64,000 nt of DNA from Bagarius yarrelli (lineage: Eukaryota > Chordata > Actinopteri > Siluriformes > Sisoridae), in the NCBI GenBank assembly GCA_005784505.1, contig VCAZ01000203.1, positions 372,001 through 436,000 on the forward strand. The letters are read 5' to 3'. The position numbers were made by a program, and so were the translations under genes. Every line of letters begins with the position of its first letter. The stretch's first letter is position 1. Shown piece by piece: positions 45,250 to 57,034 of this stretch. The notes under the pieces are model-generated. The model saw nothing but the letters and a program-made list of their open reading frames with translations, was not told the origin of the DNA and made no database searches.

Positions 45250-45345
45250 AACCTGGGGAGAATTTACCTTTGCCAATCCACTTACAGACAGATTTTAAGG
45301 GTGGGGGTAGAAATAGTTGGAGAACCTTAATGGAGCCAAGAAGAA
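45250..45345 (-). repeat. Fragment of GGTTTCCTCCCACAGT family repeat (weak)
   Basis: 'GGGGAGAATTTACC', 'GCCAATCCACTTACAGACAG' and 'TAGTTGGAGAACC' resemble the inner part of the repeat on this strand, but the copy is strongly diverged. Confidence 0.3.
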
Positions 45346-45925
45346 GATTCAGAAATCTATTGAAATGTGAGCTGTCGCTTCGAATGGATCTAACCACCCT
45401 GGACAACATTCACCCTTTTTTCGTGGGGTATAGTATAATGTTGCACAAAAATAAGTGCAGTTACAATATGAGTACAGTATGAATATACTCACAGAGGTGT
45501 TTATTAATAAACACTTGCTTACTTAACAATGCTTACTTAATTAAGATATAGATCGATTTGTGCACCAAACAATTTCTAGTAAATAGTTAATATTTAAGAC
45601 GATTTTGAAGTGTGCATACGATGTACACTTTACTATCCCCTTGTTGCTGCAGGAGAGACAACTAGTCATTTGCGGAAATGGCGGAAAGCGCAGATGTGTG
45701 TGTCACTTTTCAAGTGCTTTAAGTTCTTAAAGAAAAGGACATTGTTCCTTGTGATTAAATTGCACTCGTTTAAAATCATTCAAGTTAAACGTTATCCAAC
45801 TTTTAAATTTGTGCTGTATGTCAATGGTGGATATAGTATGTCCGAATTTTATTTAAAACTACCCAGGCTATATAGAACATACTTTTTTTATCAGTCGTAG
45901 TAAATAGTATGCTATTTCTGATAGA

Positions 45926-46085
45926 GCCCTGAACTGCAAAAACTCCTTATCTAGTCAAGTCTTATTTCTAGCCAAAAAATCTTATTCATCTTGTTTTAGG
46001 AATAAAATACTCTGCAAAGCAGATTGTGTAAGATTATTATGATTGTTTTAAGACTATTTATTTATTTTTTTCTTACTTAGTAATG
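45926..46085 (+). repeat. Teleost interspersed repeat (CTGCAAAAA... type)
   Basis: 'GAACTGCAAAAACTCC', 'AAGTCTTATTTCTAGCC', 'AAATCTTATTCATCTTG' and 'TTTTTCTTACTTAGTAATG' follow the layout of a repeat that begins CACTGCAAAAA and is common in teleosts. Class uncertain. Confidence 0.5.
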
Positions 46086-46199
46086 CTTAAAGTTAGTGAC
46101 TTTAGTCACAAATTGAGCATAATTAATTTAGCTGTAGTAACTTTTAAATTCTTTGGCTAAGTGTTTCACTCGTATCTAACGGGTCATCTGCCTAATTAT

Positions 46200-47300
46200 T
46201 CACTGAACACTGGAAACAGTTACATGAGCTGCGGAAAATGATTTAACGCTCTCAGCAGGAATTGTACGATTTGTGATATGATCTGATTGATTCTCAGTGG
46301 ATTGGGAAGCAGCCTGGTTGCACACTGTGAACTCTGTTTATTAAGAAATTAAGGCTATTTTTTAGGGACGCTGTTGTTTTTGTGTTTCACTAAATGCTAA
46401 TTAGACTCTCGTACGATAATTAGAGCCTTTTGCCAGACAGACCAATTTAACTAGTCGCACACTCACAACATTACGAGAATTAAAATACCCAGCCCTTACA
46501 CACTGTAATTATCTTTATGCTAACCACCAAAAGTCACAGGTTGTTTTTTTACACTTAAACACTGCTTAGGATTTAGCATTTTACGTTGTTTACAGGACTT
46601 TGTCACAGTCTGCGGGTTACGCCGCTAAACTTGAACAAGTTCCATGTGGTGTATTTTCTTAAGGAAGCCACCTCTTAAAACAGACCTCATGCTGGCGATT
46701 GGTGGTAATGGATTAAAAAAATACAGCCTCTTTCAGAAAATAATTGACTCTCATTTATCATGGTTGTCATGTCACATGTAATGCCGAGGAACAGCGGGCA
46801 GCTTGCACATCAATCTTGGGCCGGCTGGGCTGACAGGCTTTCTGAGGATTCTGGTAGCAGGAAAATGGCATCCTCCACTTGGCCTTGCTTTTTTTAAACT
46901 TCACATTTGTGCTGGAGATGGTACACGGCAGATAACGCAGGGTTCCATAAGCACTCCTGACTGCTTCTCAATCATTCCCCCCTGCACACGCTGTGTTGTT
47001 TTAGGAGTGACTAAGACTAGCATTTTTTTTTTCTTTTTTTGCCTGGAAATGTCCCGAAAGAAGGAACCCATTTGAGGCATTTTTGTTGTCCAACATTTGC
47101 AAATTGATTACAGGAAAACATGTTTAGTTTAATTAAAGTCATCCACAGTATGTCATGCGTTATTGCCTACAGATTGTCTTGGTAGACGATGATCAATGGT
47201 AATTGCGTAAAGGAATGGAGGGATTAACAGCAAATTGCTGTGATTATTTTCTTTGCAAATTGGTCACCATTGTGTCTATTGGCCCACAACCCAACCTAGA
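46200..47300. other. Candidate conserved noncoding block
   Basis: Mostly non-repetitive. 'CTAAATGCTAATTAGACTC', 'GATAATTAGAGCC', 'GCCGGCTGGGCTGACAGGC' and 'GATCAATGGTAATTGCG' are notable. An ORF at 46803-47075 crosses a T-rich run and shows no domain. Confidence 0.25.
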
Positions 47301-47399
47301 ACAGTCACATTATTCAAACAGGTGCCTAGTGACCCTCTACGACTAGGTCGCACTTAGAGAAATAGCTGTTGAACCAAGATGTATGTACATACATATATT

Positions 47400-49560
47400 A
47401 TTAATACAAGCATTAGGATATGTCGTTGTTGTCTGGGCGCAGATGCCGGCCTGAACTGCAGCCTCGAGGCGATCATCAGCCCACTTCATCATGTTGCTCT
47501 CATGAATAATTAAAAAACTTAAATTACTTGCCATGTACAAAATTCATATGCTGGGTTAGAGGAAAGATACATGAAAATTAATTTTCTTTTCTCGGAGAGT
47601 GACAAGAAATCAATTAATCTTGATGTATTATTTCATGCAGGACAAGGTACAAGAGGCAGCACAGAGAATGGCTACATCTGTTCTCATTGGAAGGGCCATA
47701 TATTATAGTTGGCGTGTTTGACAGCTTCTGAAGAAAATGGCTGAAGGATATCAGGCAGGTGAAGTAACTGTAAAAATGTATCAGAGGATACAGGCTGTTC
47801 CCGGGGTCTGACATGAACTTTATGATGATAGCCAAGCAATTCTGCACACCATCTTCCATCCTGAAAAAAAAAGGAAGGAAAAAACTTGAAAACAAAAACT
47901 TAGTTTATTTGATTAACTGCTCATAGGCTCTTGTCAGGTTGTTATTTATCTGTTGTGTCCCTCAATGCCTTTTTGGGAAGAATAAAGATTTCGCACTGGG
48001 CCGGATAACATGTGCTGGAAATACAACACTGCAGATGGAATGACAGAGCTATTTACAGCTCACTTAAAGTTTTATACCTTGTCAGTGTTTGCAAGTTGTT
48101 GTGCCTTTTTCTAGGGCTGTAAATAAAACTTGTGCACACATATGATTGCTCTCCGGAGCCTGTCCTGCTCTTTAAACACTTTATTCCTTTCCCTTTCGGC
48201 AAAGCGGCATCTACTTTTACACTTTGTAAAGAAAGAATCCAGCTTGTTAAATGTCTATGCATGCACATTAAATTGACGGCTAAAGGTTGCTGCATGCTAT
48301 CATTATACTGCATTAATCTAACTTGGCCTGAGCTTCTCATATTCCAGTGATTATTTATTACCTGTCGGAGTGAACTTGAGATAAGGTCATCACATGCGCT
48401 GGCTATTTGAAAGCAATGGTTTCCACCCTCGAATCAGCAGGGTAGGACGATGGAGTGACAGAACAGCTGAACTTTACGTGTTGTGTTTTTCCTGCAGCAT
48501 CTGTAATAACGTCCTTGTGCAGCGTCGCTTAGGTGTAGTGTAACCTTTGGCAAACACACCTCGCAGTAGTTGTACTTGCCATGCCACTTACTGAAAGATT
48601 AATTGCGAGCTTGGCTGCAGACGTTGATGCTGACTGACAAGTGAGTGGCATGTCATAACTCTGCAACTGTTGTTTGGCCAAAATGGACAAAATAAGCTCT
48701 AAACAGTGCCATGAATACATGGCATGCTGTCCTCTGCATGTGTGTGCCACTCTCAGCAGTGAAGCATATGCTGCTGTACCTCAGAGGAAAAAGGCGGCCG
48801 ACTTTGTCTTGCTGATTCACTACACACAGACTTGGCAGTGTGCTCTGTCCTGCCAAGGAGAGAGACATGTTTTGGTGTGCAATAAATTCCGTTCCATTTA
48901 TGAACAGATTTCTCTGGTCAACATGACTGGTAATTAACCATCAGTAAACATCTGTTACTATCTATTAATAATGCCGCTCAGCAAATTTATGGCTGGCAAC
49001 TGCTGTTGTATTTGTATGAAAATATATTTTCCTCAGCTGACGGGATGCAGTTTTGTGGAGTGGTCGGCACCATTTGTAAAATGCGAGACAAATTAGAGCG
49101 CAGGAGACAACTAAATTAAAAAGGCAAATGACCCCGACCAGATGGAGCTCAGTATAACAAATGTAATAAGGTTGTTGCGTTGCCAGTTGTACAGATGCTG
49201 ATGGAGAACTTATTTGGGTAAAATGCTGGCCAGGCCAGTCAGACTACAGTTTATGTCTGTCTTAGCAGGCTGTCCGGTTTGCTGTCACACTATGATACCA
49301 CAGAATGGCTGTTGAATATAATTATGATTTGGGAATATTTAAGGTCACATGGTTTCTCCATGTGCAGACTTTCATCTAGTTAACTTTGTCAGTCGAGCTG
49401 TAATGACAGTTAATAATAGTTTGTGTCGCTCACCATCATTAGACTTACCTTAATTTTCTAATTGTCTTATATAGGACAAGCGAGGTGTTGCTGTGATGCC
49501 GTTTTCATAATTGTTTTTGTCATCAGATCTTTCTACCTAATTAGCCCGCACCTGTTTGTT
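47400..49560. other. Candidate conserved noncoding block
   Basis: Over 2 kb with few simple repeats and no transposon that I recognise. Prominent sub-stretches are 47640-47830, 48000-48350 and especially 48890-49480 ('GGTAATTAACCATCAGTAAAC', 'CTATTAATAATGCCGC', 'CAAATTTATGGCTGGCAAC', 'GACAAATTAGAGCGCAGG'). Open frames exist on both strands with no domain and no splice sites I could support. Confidence 0.3.
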
Positions 49561-50092
49561 GTTTAGCCACATATAATACACATGTACAGGTTTACAACAT
49601 GCTGGTACATCAATAACAGCAACATGGTGTCCTGTTCATATATCTCGTTTCCTTAATCGGATAAGTTGTATAAAACACGTATTTGGTTCTCTTCTTAAAT
49701 CTGATGCGTCACGTTCATAGTTTTGAATAAAGCATATGAACGTTTTTAGGCTTCTAAATGGACCTGCTTTTATAGGGCAAAGAATACATTTATTTGTGTA
49801 GATGTTAATGGAATAGATCATGAACGATTCCATTATGGTAATGGGTTGCTGTTTTCCCCTAGTGGTGTAATATTTTATTTATAACTTTAATTTTTAACTT
49901 TCCTTTAACTTTGATAATGATTTGTAGACTATTGTATTGCATTTTTGTATTGTGTTTAAATATACATGAAGTAGAAGCTCTGAGTAGATGCAATTTGTTT
50001 AGTTTCATTTAAGCCTCTATATATAAATCAGAACTTAGAAATAGGTTAATGAAGTTATTCTCTAAAGGATACAAAAAAATTTGCTCCAGCAG
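49561..50092. other. No gene seen
   Basis: AT-rich unique sequence. Confidence 0.5.
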
Positions 50093-50150
50093 ATCTCTGT
50101 GACCTCGAATAAGGGAATAAGCGGTTATAGAAGATGAATGAATGAGATAA
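50093..50150 (+). repeat. 3' fragment of GGTTTCCTCCCACAGT family repeat
   Basis: 'CTGTGACCTCGAATAAGGG' then 'AATAAGCGGTTATAGAAGATG' and 'AATGAATGAG' match the 3' end of this teleost repeat (its usual ending is a gaccctg...aagcggttatagaaaatgg-like string). Confidence 0.55.
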
Positions 50151-50194
50151 AATCTAATTGAAGCAAAGGAATTTAGGTTAAGGATTTACACACT

Positions 50195-50300
50195 GTATGG
50201 ACAAAATAGTGAGACACCTGACAATCACATTCATGTGTTTTTTTTTCAGAACCATACTATTCCAGTGACTTATAATTACGTTAAAACTAAATAAATCCAA
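50195..50300 (+). repeat. Teleost repeat (TATGGACAAAATAGTGAGACACC type), fragment
   Basis: 'CTGTATGGACAAAATAGTG', 'GAGACACCTGACAATCACAT' and 'TGTGTTTTTTTTTCAGAACC' resemble the start of a common teleost repeat whose text is TATGGACAAAAGTATTGGG. Class uncertain. Confidence 0.5.
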
Positions 50301-50683
50301 AAACAAAAGGAAAACTAATTAACTAAGCCTAAAACCAAATACCAACACAGTTCTAGTTAGCTAGTTTGTTTTCAGATTTATTTTGCTATTTGGAATTATT
50401 TTGTTTTCAGATTTGTAATTTTGCTATTTGGACTTGTCAGCCACTATATATAATAACCCTAACACTAAAAAAAGAGCTTTTTTTTTTTTTTACTAAATTC
50501 TCAAGCATGACTGTAGGCATTTGCTGCTATAACCGCAATAATAATAGTGAGTTTCGACACTAATGTTGGGTTAGGAGGTCTGGCGTACAGTCAGTGTTTC
50601 AATTTACCTTAAAGGTGTTCTGTAGAGTTGAGTTTAGTACACTTGAGTTCTTTCATTTCAACCATAACACACTGTGTCTTAGT

Positions 50684-50855
50684 TTTACTGCATTTGGCAG
50701 ATGCCTTTATCCAGAGCGATTTACATTTATTTTCATTATACCACTGAGTAATAGGGGGTCAAGGGCTTTACTCAAAGGACCAGCAGTGGTAAATTAGTGA
50801 AACCTACAATCTTTAGGTTAGCAGTCTAACACCTCAACCACTAAGCTGCCACCTT
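50684..50855 (-). mobile_element. tRNA-headed SINE
   Basis: Minus-strand head 'GGTGGCAGCTTAGTGGTTGAG', a B box that is decayed, body 'AAAGCCCTTGACCCC' and tail 'GCTCTGGATAAAGGCATCTGCC'. The tail is well kept but the promoter is diverged. Confidence 0.82.
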
Positions 50856-51195
50856 TCACCTCCAACATATTGTCATTCCGGAACAATGTTCGGACCTAAT
50901 GAAATGCTACAACATATAGTATAAGAATATACTAGACGAGGCGTCCACAAAGTTCTGACCATATCATACGCTAATTCTATCTTATGTATTGCTATAGATT
51001 ATAATCAGTATGATTGAAATATGTAATTTATTGTTATGTGCTGTATATACAGAAGCAGGCAGTCCTGGCCAACAGACTCAGTCTGCCTTAATGATGACAC
51101 AGAAATAACACACACAGCACATTATGAAATGTGTGTTATTATAAATACTTTATGTTGTAGTCATTATGGAATAGAGGTCAAACAAACAATTCAGG
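50856..51195. other. No gene seen
   Basis: Unique AT-rich sequence leading into the TA array. Confidence 0.5.
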
Positions 51196-51207
51196 TATAT
51201 ATATATA

Positions 51208-51257
<50 letters not shown>

Positions 51258-51272
51258 GATATATATATATAA
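51196..51272. repeat. (TA)n microsatellite with interruptions
   Basis: About 75 bp of TA broken by CTA and TTA/GAT. Makes a Tyr-Ile ORF. Confidence 0.97.
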
Positions 51273-51288
51273 TTACATATATTAGGTT

Positions 51289-51330
51289 GGGGAGGACGGG
51301 AGGGGGTGTCACATTTGGGAGAGGGATGGG
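51289..51330 (+). other. G-rich tract, potential G-quadruplex
   Basis: At least five G-runs of three or more after 'AGGTTGGGGAGG', next to the TA array. One loop is about ten bases, so it is a relaxed rather than canonical motif. Confidence 0.35.
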
Positions 51331-52189
51331 TGGTGCTGGTGGTGTTGGTGGTTGAGGGTTTTATGATGAGCACAAAAGAATTGTGAAAAGCCTGGGAGCT
51401 GATGTCAGTCAGGTTTGCATTTTTGTGTGCGTGTGTGTGTGTCTGGGGGGGGTTAATTCACTGGATGAAAAGCTGCACTGTGCGATGTGACATATATCAA
51501 AGGGAGGGCATCAGTAATCTTTGCTCAAGGGCATGGATAACAGACAGATAGACATGTGAATGAGATGGAAAAAAAGCAACTCATCCTTTTCTGCTAACAC
51601 CAGCGAGCAGATAAAGGAAGATTTATGAGTCATCTTGGACCACATACCTGCATGCAGCCCCATTTTTCACATGCTCCAAAAATTGGTACTGGAAAGCAAT
51701 CTGCTTGTCACAGTGTCCATCAGGTGCTTCAGGAGGAAATTGGGTCCTTCGAGCTTTTTAGTCCACAGTCAGCTATTTTCTTTATAGTGGCTTTGTTTTT
51801 AATGGTATCCATAAATATATGTAGGGTTATAAGTGCCTTTATCACCCAGGGTGGGTTTTTTGGTGATGTGATGTGCAATCCATGCTCCTGCTTTAGAACT
51901 GAAACTGGGCTGATAGCAGCCAGGGGGGAAATTAGAGTTGCTGCTAGCTTTCCCGCTACATAGACTGACATTGATAAGATGGTATGACTAGCTTCTTTTA
52001 TACACCCTTTATAAGTGTGTGTGTGTTTGTATTTATTCGATGCAGCATTTTAAAGATTGTGTGTGTTTGGGTTGCATGAGAATATAATTTTTCACAGGGT
52101 TTCTTCATAAATCTTTCTTGTACATGTGTGTGTCATAAAAGTGCTCCTTAACAACCTGGTTTCCAGTATGGTGTGAGAGGCTTTCTGCT
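51331..52189. other. No gene seen; CNE-like in part
   Basis: 51600-52000 carries a 112-codon + strand ORF with an overlapping minus-strand ORF, neither with a domain. The dual open frames and texture suggest noncoding sequence. Short GT tracts lie at 51427-51444 and 52016-52026. Confidence 0.35.
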
Positions 52190-52224
52190 GCCCCCCCACC
52201 CCCCACAATCAATCCCCCCCCCCA
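52190..52224 (-). other. C-rich tract, potential G-quadruplex on the minus strand
   Basis: Three long C runs ('CCCCCCC', 'CCCCCC' and a run of ten), separated by short spacers. On the minus strand they make G-runs long enough to be split into four. Confidence 0.4.
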
Positions 52225-53609
52225 ATCTAATGCACTTCGGAAAACCTGTTAAACTTAATGACGATTCAGTCCATGGTTAACAAAGAATGTGTTTTACTGT
52301 TGAGAGGGGATATTCATAGCTCATTAATACCAACCTTTTACAGCACACAGCGTACATATTTATAACAGGAAATCATAAATCACGACATAATGATCGCAAG
52401 CATGTGTTAGCTTTATTTTCTCCAGTTATGGAAAGTTTTATCTTGTAAATACACTTCCTGATTTAGACCCACCCCCACCTTTTTGAATACCGTTCCAAGT
52501 ATATTAGGAACGTTAAGCTATAGAACGGACTCGTTTCCTATCCTAATCAGCTGGGTATGTATTTTATTATCAGCCTGGGGGTTATTGGAAACATGTTGCT
52601 TCATGTGATACATGTGATACTGTACCTGGCCAAAAAAAAAAAAAAAAAACCTGAATGCGCCGTGCACGCCGAACAAATTCGGATCTTGTTTAGGATTTGT
52701 CAGTAGCACCTCGGAGTGATGAAAGTCACAGTTTACAATAACCTCGCAGATGTTGAACAGCAGCTGTAAATGACAGGTCACAGTACAGGAAAGGGAAACA
52801 CAAAGAGCAGCGCTCTTCCTGCAGGGCTACTGCACTCATACTCTATATCCATACACAGTAAACCAGCCAATGTTTCATCCTGACGTGTTCACATTGGAAA
52901 AATATGGGGTAATTGCAAACAAATGCAGGGCCTAACATGAGCTGTATTCCAATCCAGCTTTCAGAGAAAGGTTTACTGAGTCACACAATTCTCATGTTCC
53001 TTAAATATTACAGGCTTTTTTTTTTTTTTTAGAACAATTACAGAACCCAGTGTTTAAAAAGAACCTGATATGCCATTCGGAATGGGGAACATTTGGTTTT
53101 CATTTGTCTAAATTCACATCCAATTAGTTGATTTCTTGTAACTTGTATGTTTTATGAGTGCATGTGTGCATTAGCACTGCGATTTTCGTCTATGGGTTTT
53201 AGGTGAAGTTTTGTCTTTTTTTTTTTTTTTTTTTTTATTTAAAAGGTTGCAGCAAATAAACCCTATGTTTTTTAAGCCAATTTACCCAGCCAAGTGGAAC
53301 TAATCAATGTTGTCTATTATATATGTGAGTGCCAAAATATCCTGTGTTCTGGTTTGCCTCTTATCTCAGAGGTGTTACATTTCCGCTGAAAGTGTTAATT
53401 GACTGTCAGTATTAAAGAGGAATGAAGCTGACTGCACTAGCGGCTCTTAACTCGCAGGAACTGCTGTTAATCTAGGACTACTCGCAGAAAATATGTGCTA
53501 AAACGATCCAAAAGAATTGTTTAAAATTGTGTCAGGGATTAACTGATGCTTAGATGTTTAGATAGGAGTGTTTTAGCCTTTCATAGGTAAAATCAACATA
53601 AGAATTTTT
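52225..53609. other. No gene seen
   Basis: Unique sequence with A/T homopolymers at about 52632-52648, 53017-53030 and 53214-53237. Confidence 0.45.
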
Positions 53610-53791
53610 ATTTACATTTACAGCTTTTGGCAGACGTCCTTATCCAGCGCAAAGTACATTTATTCTAATTATATAACTAAGCAATTGCGGGTTGAGGACC
53701 CTTGCTCAGGGGTCCAACTTGGTGGTGCTGGGAACCAAACCCTGATCTCCCAATTAGCAGCCCAACACCTTAACCATTGCACTACCACTAT
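53610..53791 (-). mobile_element. tRNA-headed SINE, left flank of the 20-bp array
   Basis: Minus-strand head 'GTAGTGCAATGGTTAAGGTG', B-box-like 'GGGTTTGGTTCCCAGCACC', then 'CCCCTGAGCAAGGGTCC' and tail 'GCTGGATAAGGACGTCTGCC' with a 3' end 'CTGTAAATGTAAATAAA'. It is in the same orientation as the SINE on the other side of the array. Confidence 0.87.
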
Positions 53792-53939
53792 CTTTTCTTT
53801 TAATGCCCCTATGAACACATATGAACATTATACATCGCACAGGATTCACATTTTACATGGACACTTCCACAAATTCCATTTTTTCACTATTTATATGCAG
53901 ACTGTTCATATGTCCTAATGTATATGTATTTATGTTTAC
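53792..53939. other. Spacer between SINE and array
   Basis: About 150 bp of AT-rich unique sequence with 'ACTGTTCATATGTCC' and 'CACTTCCACAAATTCC', containing partial hints of the array unit. No feature. Confidence 0.5.
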
Positions 53940-56900
53940 GGTTCAATACTACTGTTCCTACTTCAATACTACTGTTCATACTTCAATCTACTGTTCATAC
54001 TTCAATACTACTGTTCATACTTTAATACTACTGTTCATACTTCAATACTACTGTTCATACTTTAATACTACTGTTCATACTTCAATACTACTGTTCATAC
54101 TTCATACTACTGTTTATACTTTAATACTACTGTTTATACTTTAATACTACTGTTTATACTTCAACACTGCTACTGTTCATACTTTAATACTACTGTTCAT
54201 ATACTTTCAATACTACTGTTCATACTTTAATACTACTGTTCATACTTCAATACTACTGTTTATACTTCAATACTACTGTTCATACTTCAATACTACTGTT
54301 CATACTTTATACTTTAATACTACTGTTCATACTTCTACTACTGTTACTACTACTGTTTAATACATACTTTAATACTACTGTCACTACTCATACTACTGAG
54401 TTCATACTACTGTTATACTACTACTAAATACACGTTTAATACTTACTGTTTACTTTAGTACTCCCACTGTTTATACTTCTATACTACTGTTTATACTTCA
54501 ACACTACTTTTATACGTCAATACTACTGTTCATAATTTCATACTGTTCATACGTTCATATTCAATTTACTACTGTTCATATTTCAATACTACTGTTTATA
54601 CTTCAATACTACTGTTTATACTTCAATACTACTGTTCATATTTCAATACTACTGTTCAATACTACTTTCATACTTCATACTATGTTCATACTACTGTCAC
54701 CTTCAATACCACTGTTTATACTTCAACACTGCTATTGTTTATACTTCAATACTACTACTGTTTCATACTTCAATACTAATACTACTGTTCATACTTCAAT
54801 ACTATTCTACGTATACTGTTTCATACTACTTTTATAGCTCAATTTCAATACTACTGTTTATACTTCAACACTACTGTTCATACTTTAATACGACTGTTCA
54901 TATACTTCAATACTACTGTTCATACTTAATACACTACTTACTACTGTTATACTGTTATACTTTAATTATACTTCAATACTACTGGTTTAATACTTCAACA
55001 CTACTGTTCCTAATACTACTGTTCACTATACTTCAACACTGCTACTCATACTTTCCATACTGTTCATACTACTGTTCATAATGTATACTGTTTATACTTC
55101 TATACTACTGTTTATACTTCAACACTACTGTTTATACGTTTTCAATACTACTGTTTAATACTCATATTTTACTATGTTCATATTTCAATACTACTGTTTA
55201 TACTTCAACACTACTGTTTATAATTCAATACTACTGTTCATATTTTAATACTACTGTTCATACTTCAATACCACTGTTTATACTTCAACACTGCTATTGT
55301 TTATACTTTAATACTACTGTTTTATACTACTGTTTCTATTATACTTTAGTACTACTGTTTATACTCAATACTACTGTTCATAGTTTAATACTATTGTTCA
55401 TACTTTTTAATACTACTGTTATACCATATACCTCAATACTACTGTTCCATACTTTAAACTACTTGTTCATACTTCAATACTACTGTTTATACTTAATACT
55501 ACTGTTTATACTTCAATACTACTGTTTATACTTCATACTCTAATATACTCTTTTATACTTTATACTTTAGTTTTACTACTCTTTATACTTTATACTACTA
55601 TACTTCATACTTTAGTTATACTTGTTCATATACTCTGTTTGTCCTTCATACTACTTTCCACTACGGTTTATTACTTGTTTACCTACTACACTGTTCATAC
55701 TACTGTTCTATTACAACTTCAATACTACTGTTTATACTTCACTGTTCATAATTCAATACTATGTTCATATTTCAATACTACTTCAATATTACTGTTATAC
55801 TTTAATACTTTTTCATACTTCAATGTTACTGGGTTTATACTTCAACACTACTTTTCATAACGTTTACAATACTAACACTATTTCATGTTCATATACTTCA
55901 ATACTATACTGTTTATACTGTTAATACTACTGTTCATATTTCAATATTACTGTTCAAATTTTTCAATACTACTGTTTATACTTCAACACTACTTTTCATA
56001 ATTCAATACTACTGTTCATATTTTAATACTACTGTTTATACTTTAATACTACTGTTTTATACTTCAACATGCTGCTGTTCATACGTCGATACTACTGTTC
56101 ATACTTTAATACTACTGTTCATACTTCAATACTACTTGTTCATACTTTAATACTACTGTTTTTTCATACTGTTAAGACTACTGTTTATACTTTAATACTA
56201 CTGTCACTGTTTATACTTTATACTTTAGTACTCCTGTTTATACTTCTATACTACTGTTTATACTTCAACACTACTGTTTATACGTCAATACTACTGTTCA
56301 TAATTTAATACTACTGTTCATATTTCAATACTACTGTTCATATTTCAATACTACTGTTTATACTTCAACACTACTGTTTATACTTCAATACTACTGTTCA
56401 TACTTTAATACTACGTGTTATACCTCAATAATACTGTTCATACTTTAATACTATTGTTCATACTTCATACTACTGTTATACTTCAACACTACTGTTATAA
56501 TTCAATACTAATGTTCATATTTCAGCACTATTGTTCATACTTCATAACTACTACTGTTTATACTTCAATACCACTGTTTATACTTCAATACTACTGTTCA
56601 TACTCTAATACTACTTTTTATACTTTAATACTACTCTTTATACTTTATTACTACTCTTTATACTTTAGTACTCCTGTTTGTCCTTCAATACTACGTTTTA
56701 TACTTCAACACTACTGTTCATACGTCAATTCTACTGTTTTCATATTTCAATACTTGTTATACTACTGTTCATACTACTTCGATTACTATACTGTTTATAC
56801 TTCAACACTACTGTTCATATTTCAATATTACTGTTTATACTACTCACTTGTCAACACTACTGTTCATAATTCTTCAATACTACTGTTCATATTTTCAATA

Positions 56901-57008
56901 CTACTGTTCATACTTTATACAACACTACTGTTATACTTCATACTTTAATACTACTGTTTATATTTCAATACTACTGTTCATACTTTAATACTACTGTTCA
57001 TATACTCA
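53940..57008. repeat. Large degenerate 20-bp minisatellite with higher-order structure
   Basis: About 3.07 kb of a unit with consensus TTCAATACTACTGTTCATAC. Main variable sites are ttcaata/tttaata, ttcat/tttat, aata/aaca and occasional length changes. If every unit averaged 20 bp there would be roughly 150 units, though many are shortened or fused. 53993-54090 alternates C and T variants, making a 40-bp dimer. Longer signatures recur, such as 'TTTAGTACTCC' then 'TTTATACTTCTATACTACTG' (near 54453, 56223 and 56663). The array is strongly strand-asymmetric (about five C and one G per unit on +). It encodes only a shadow ORF with a 20-residue period, not a gene. Confidence 0.97.
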
Positions 57009-57034
57009 CTGTACCTATTTGTACAAGATTACCT

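Noticed and set aside
51625..51971. 112-codon ORF with an opposite-strand ORF
   Set aside because: Both strands are open, no domain, and the texture is like noncoding sequence.
53821..56948. Several 70-177-codon ORFs with a Leu-Phe-Ile/Tyr-Cys pattern
   Set aside because: They are translations of the 20-bp minisatellite.
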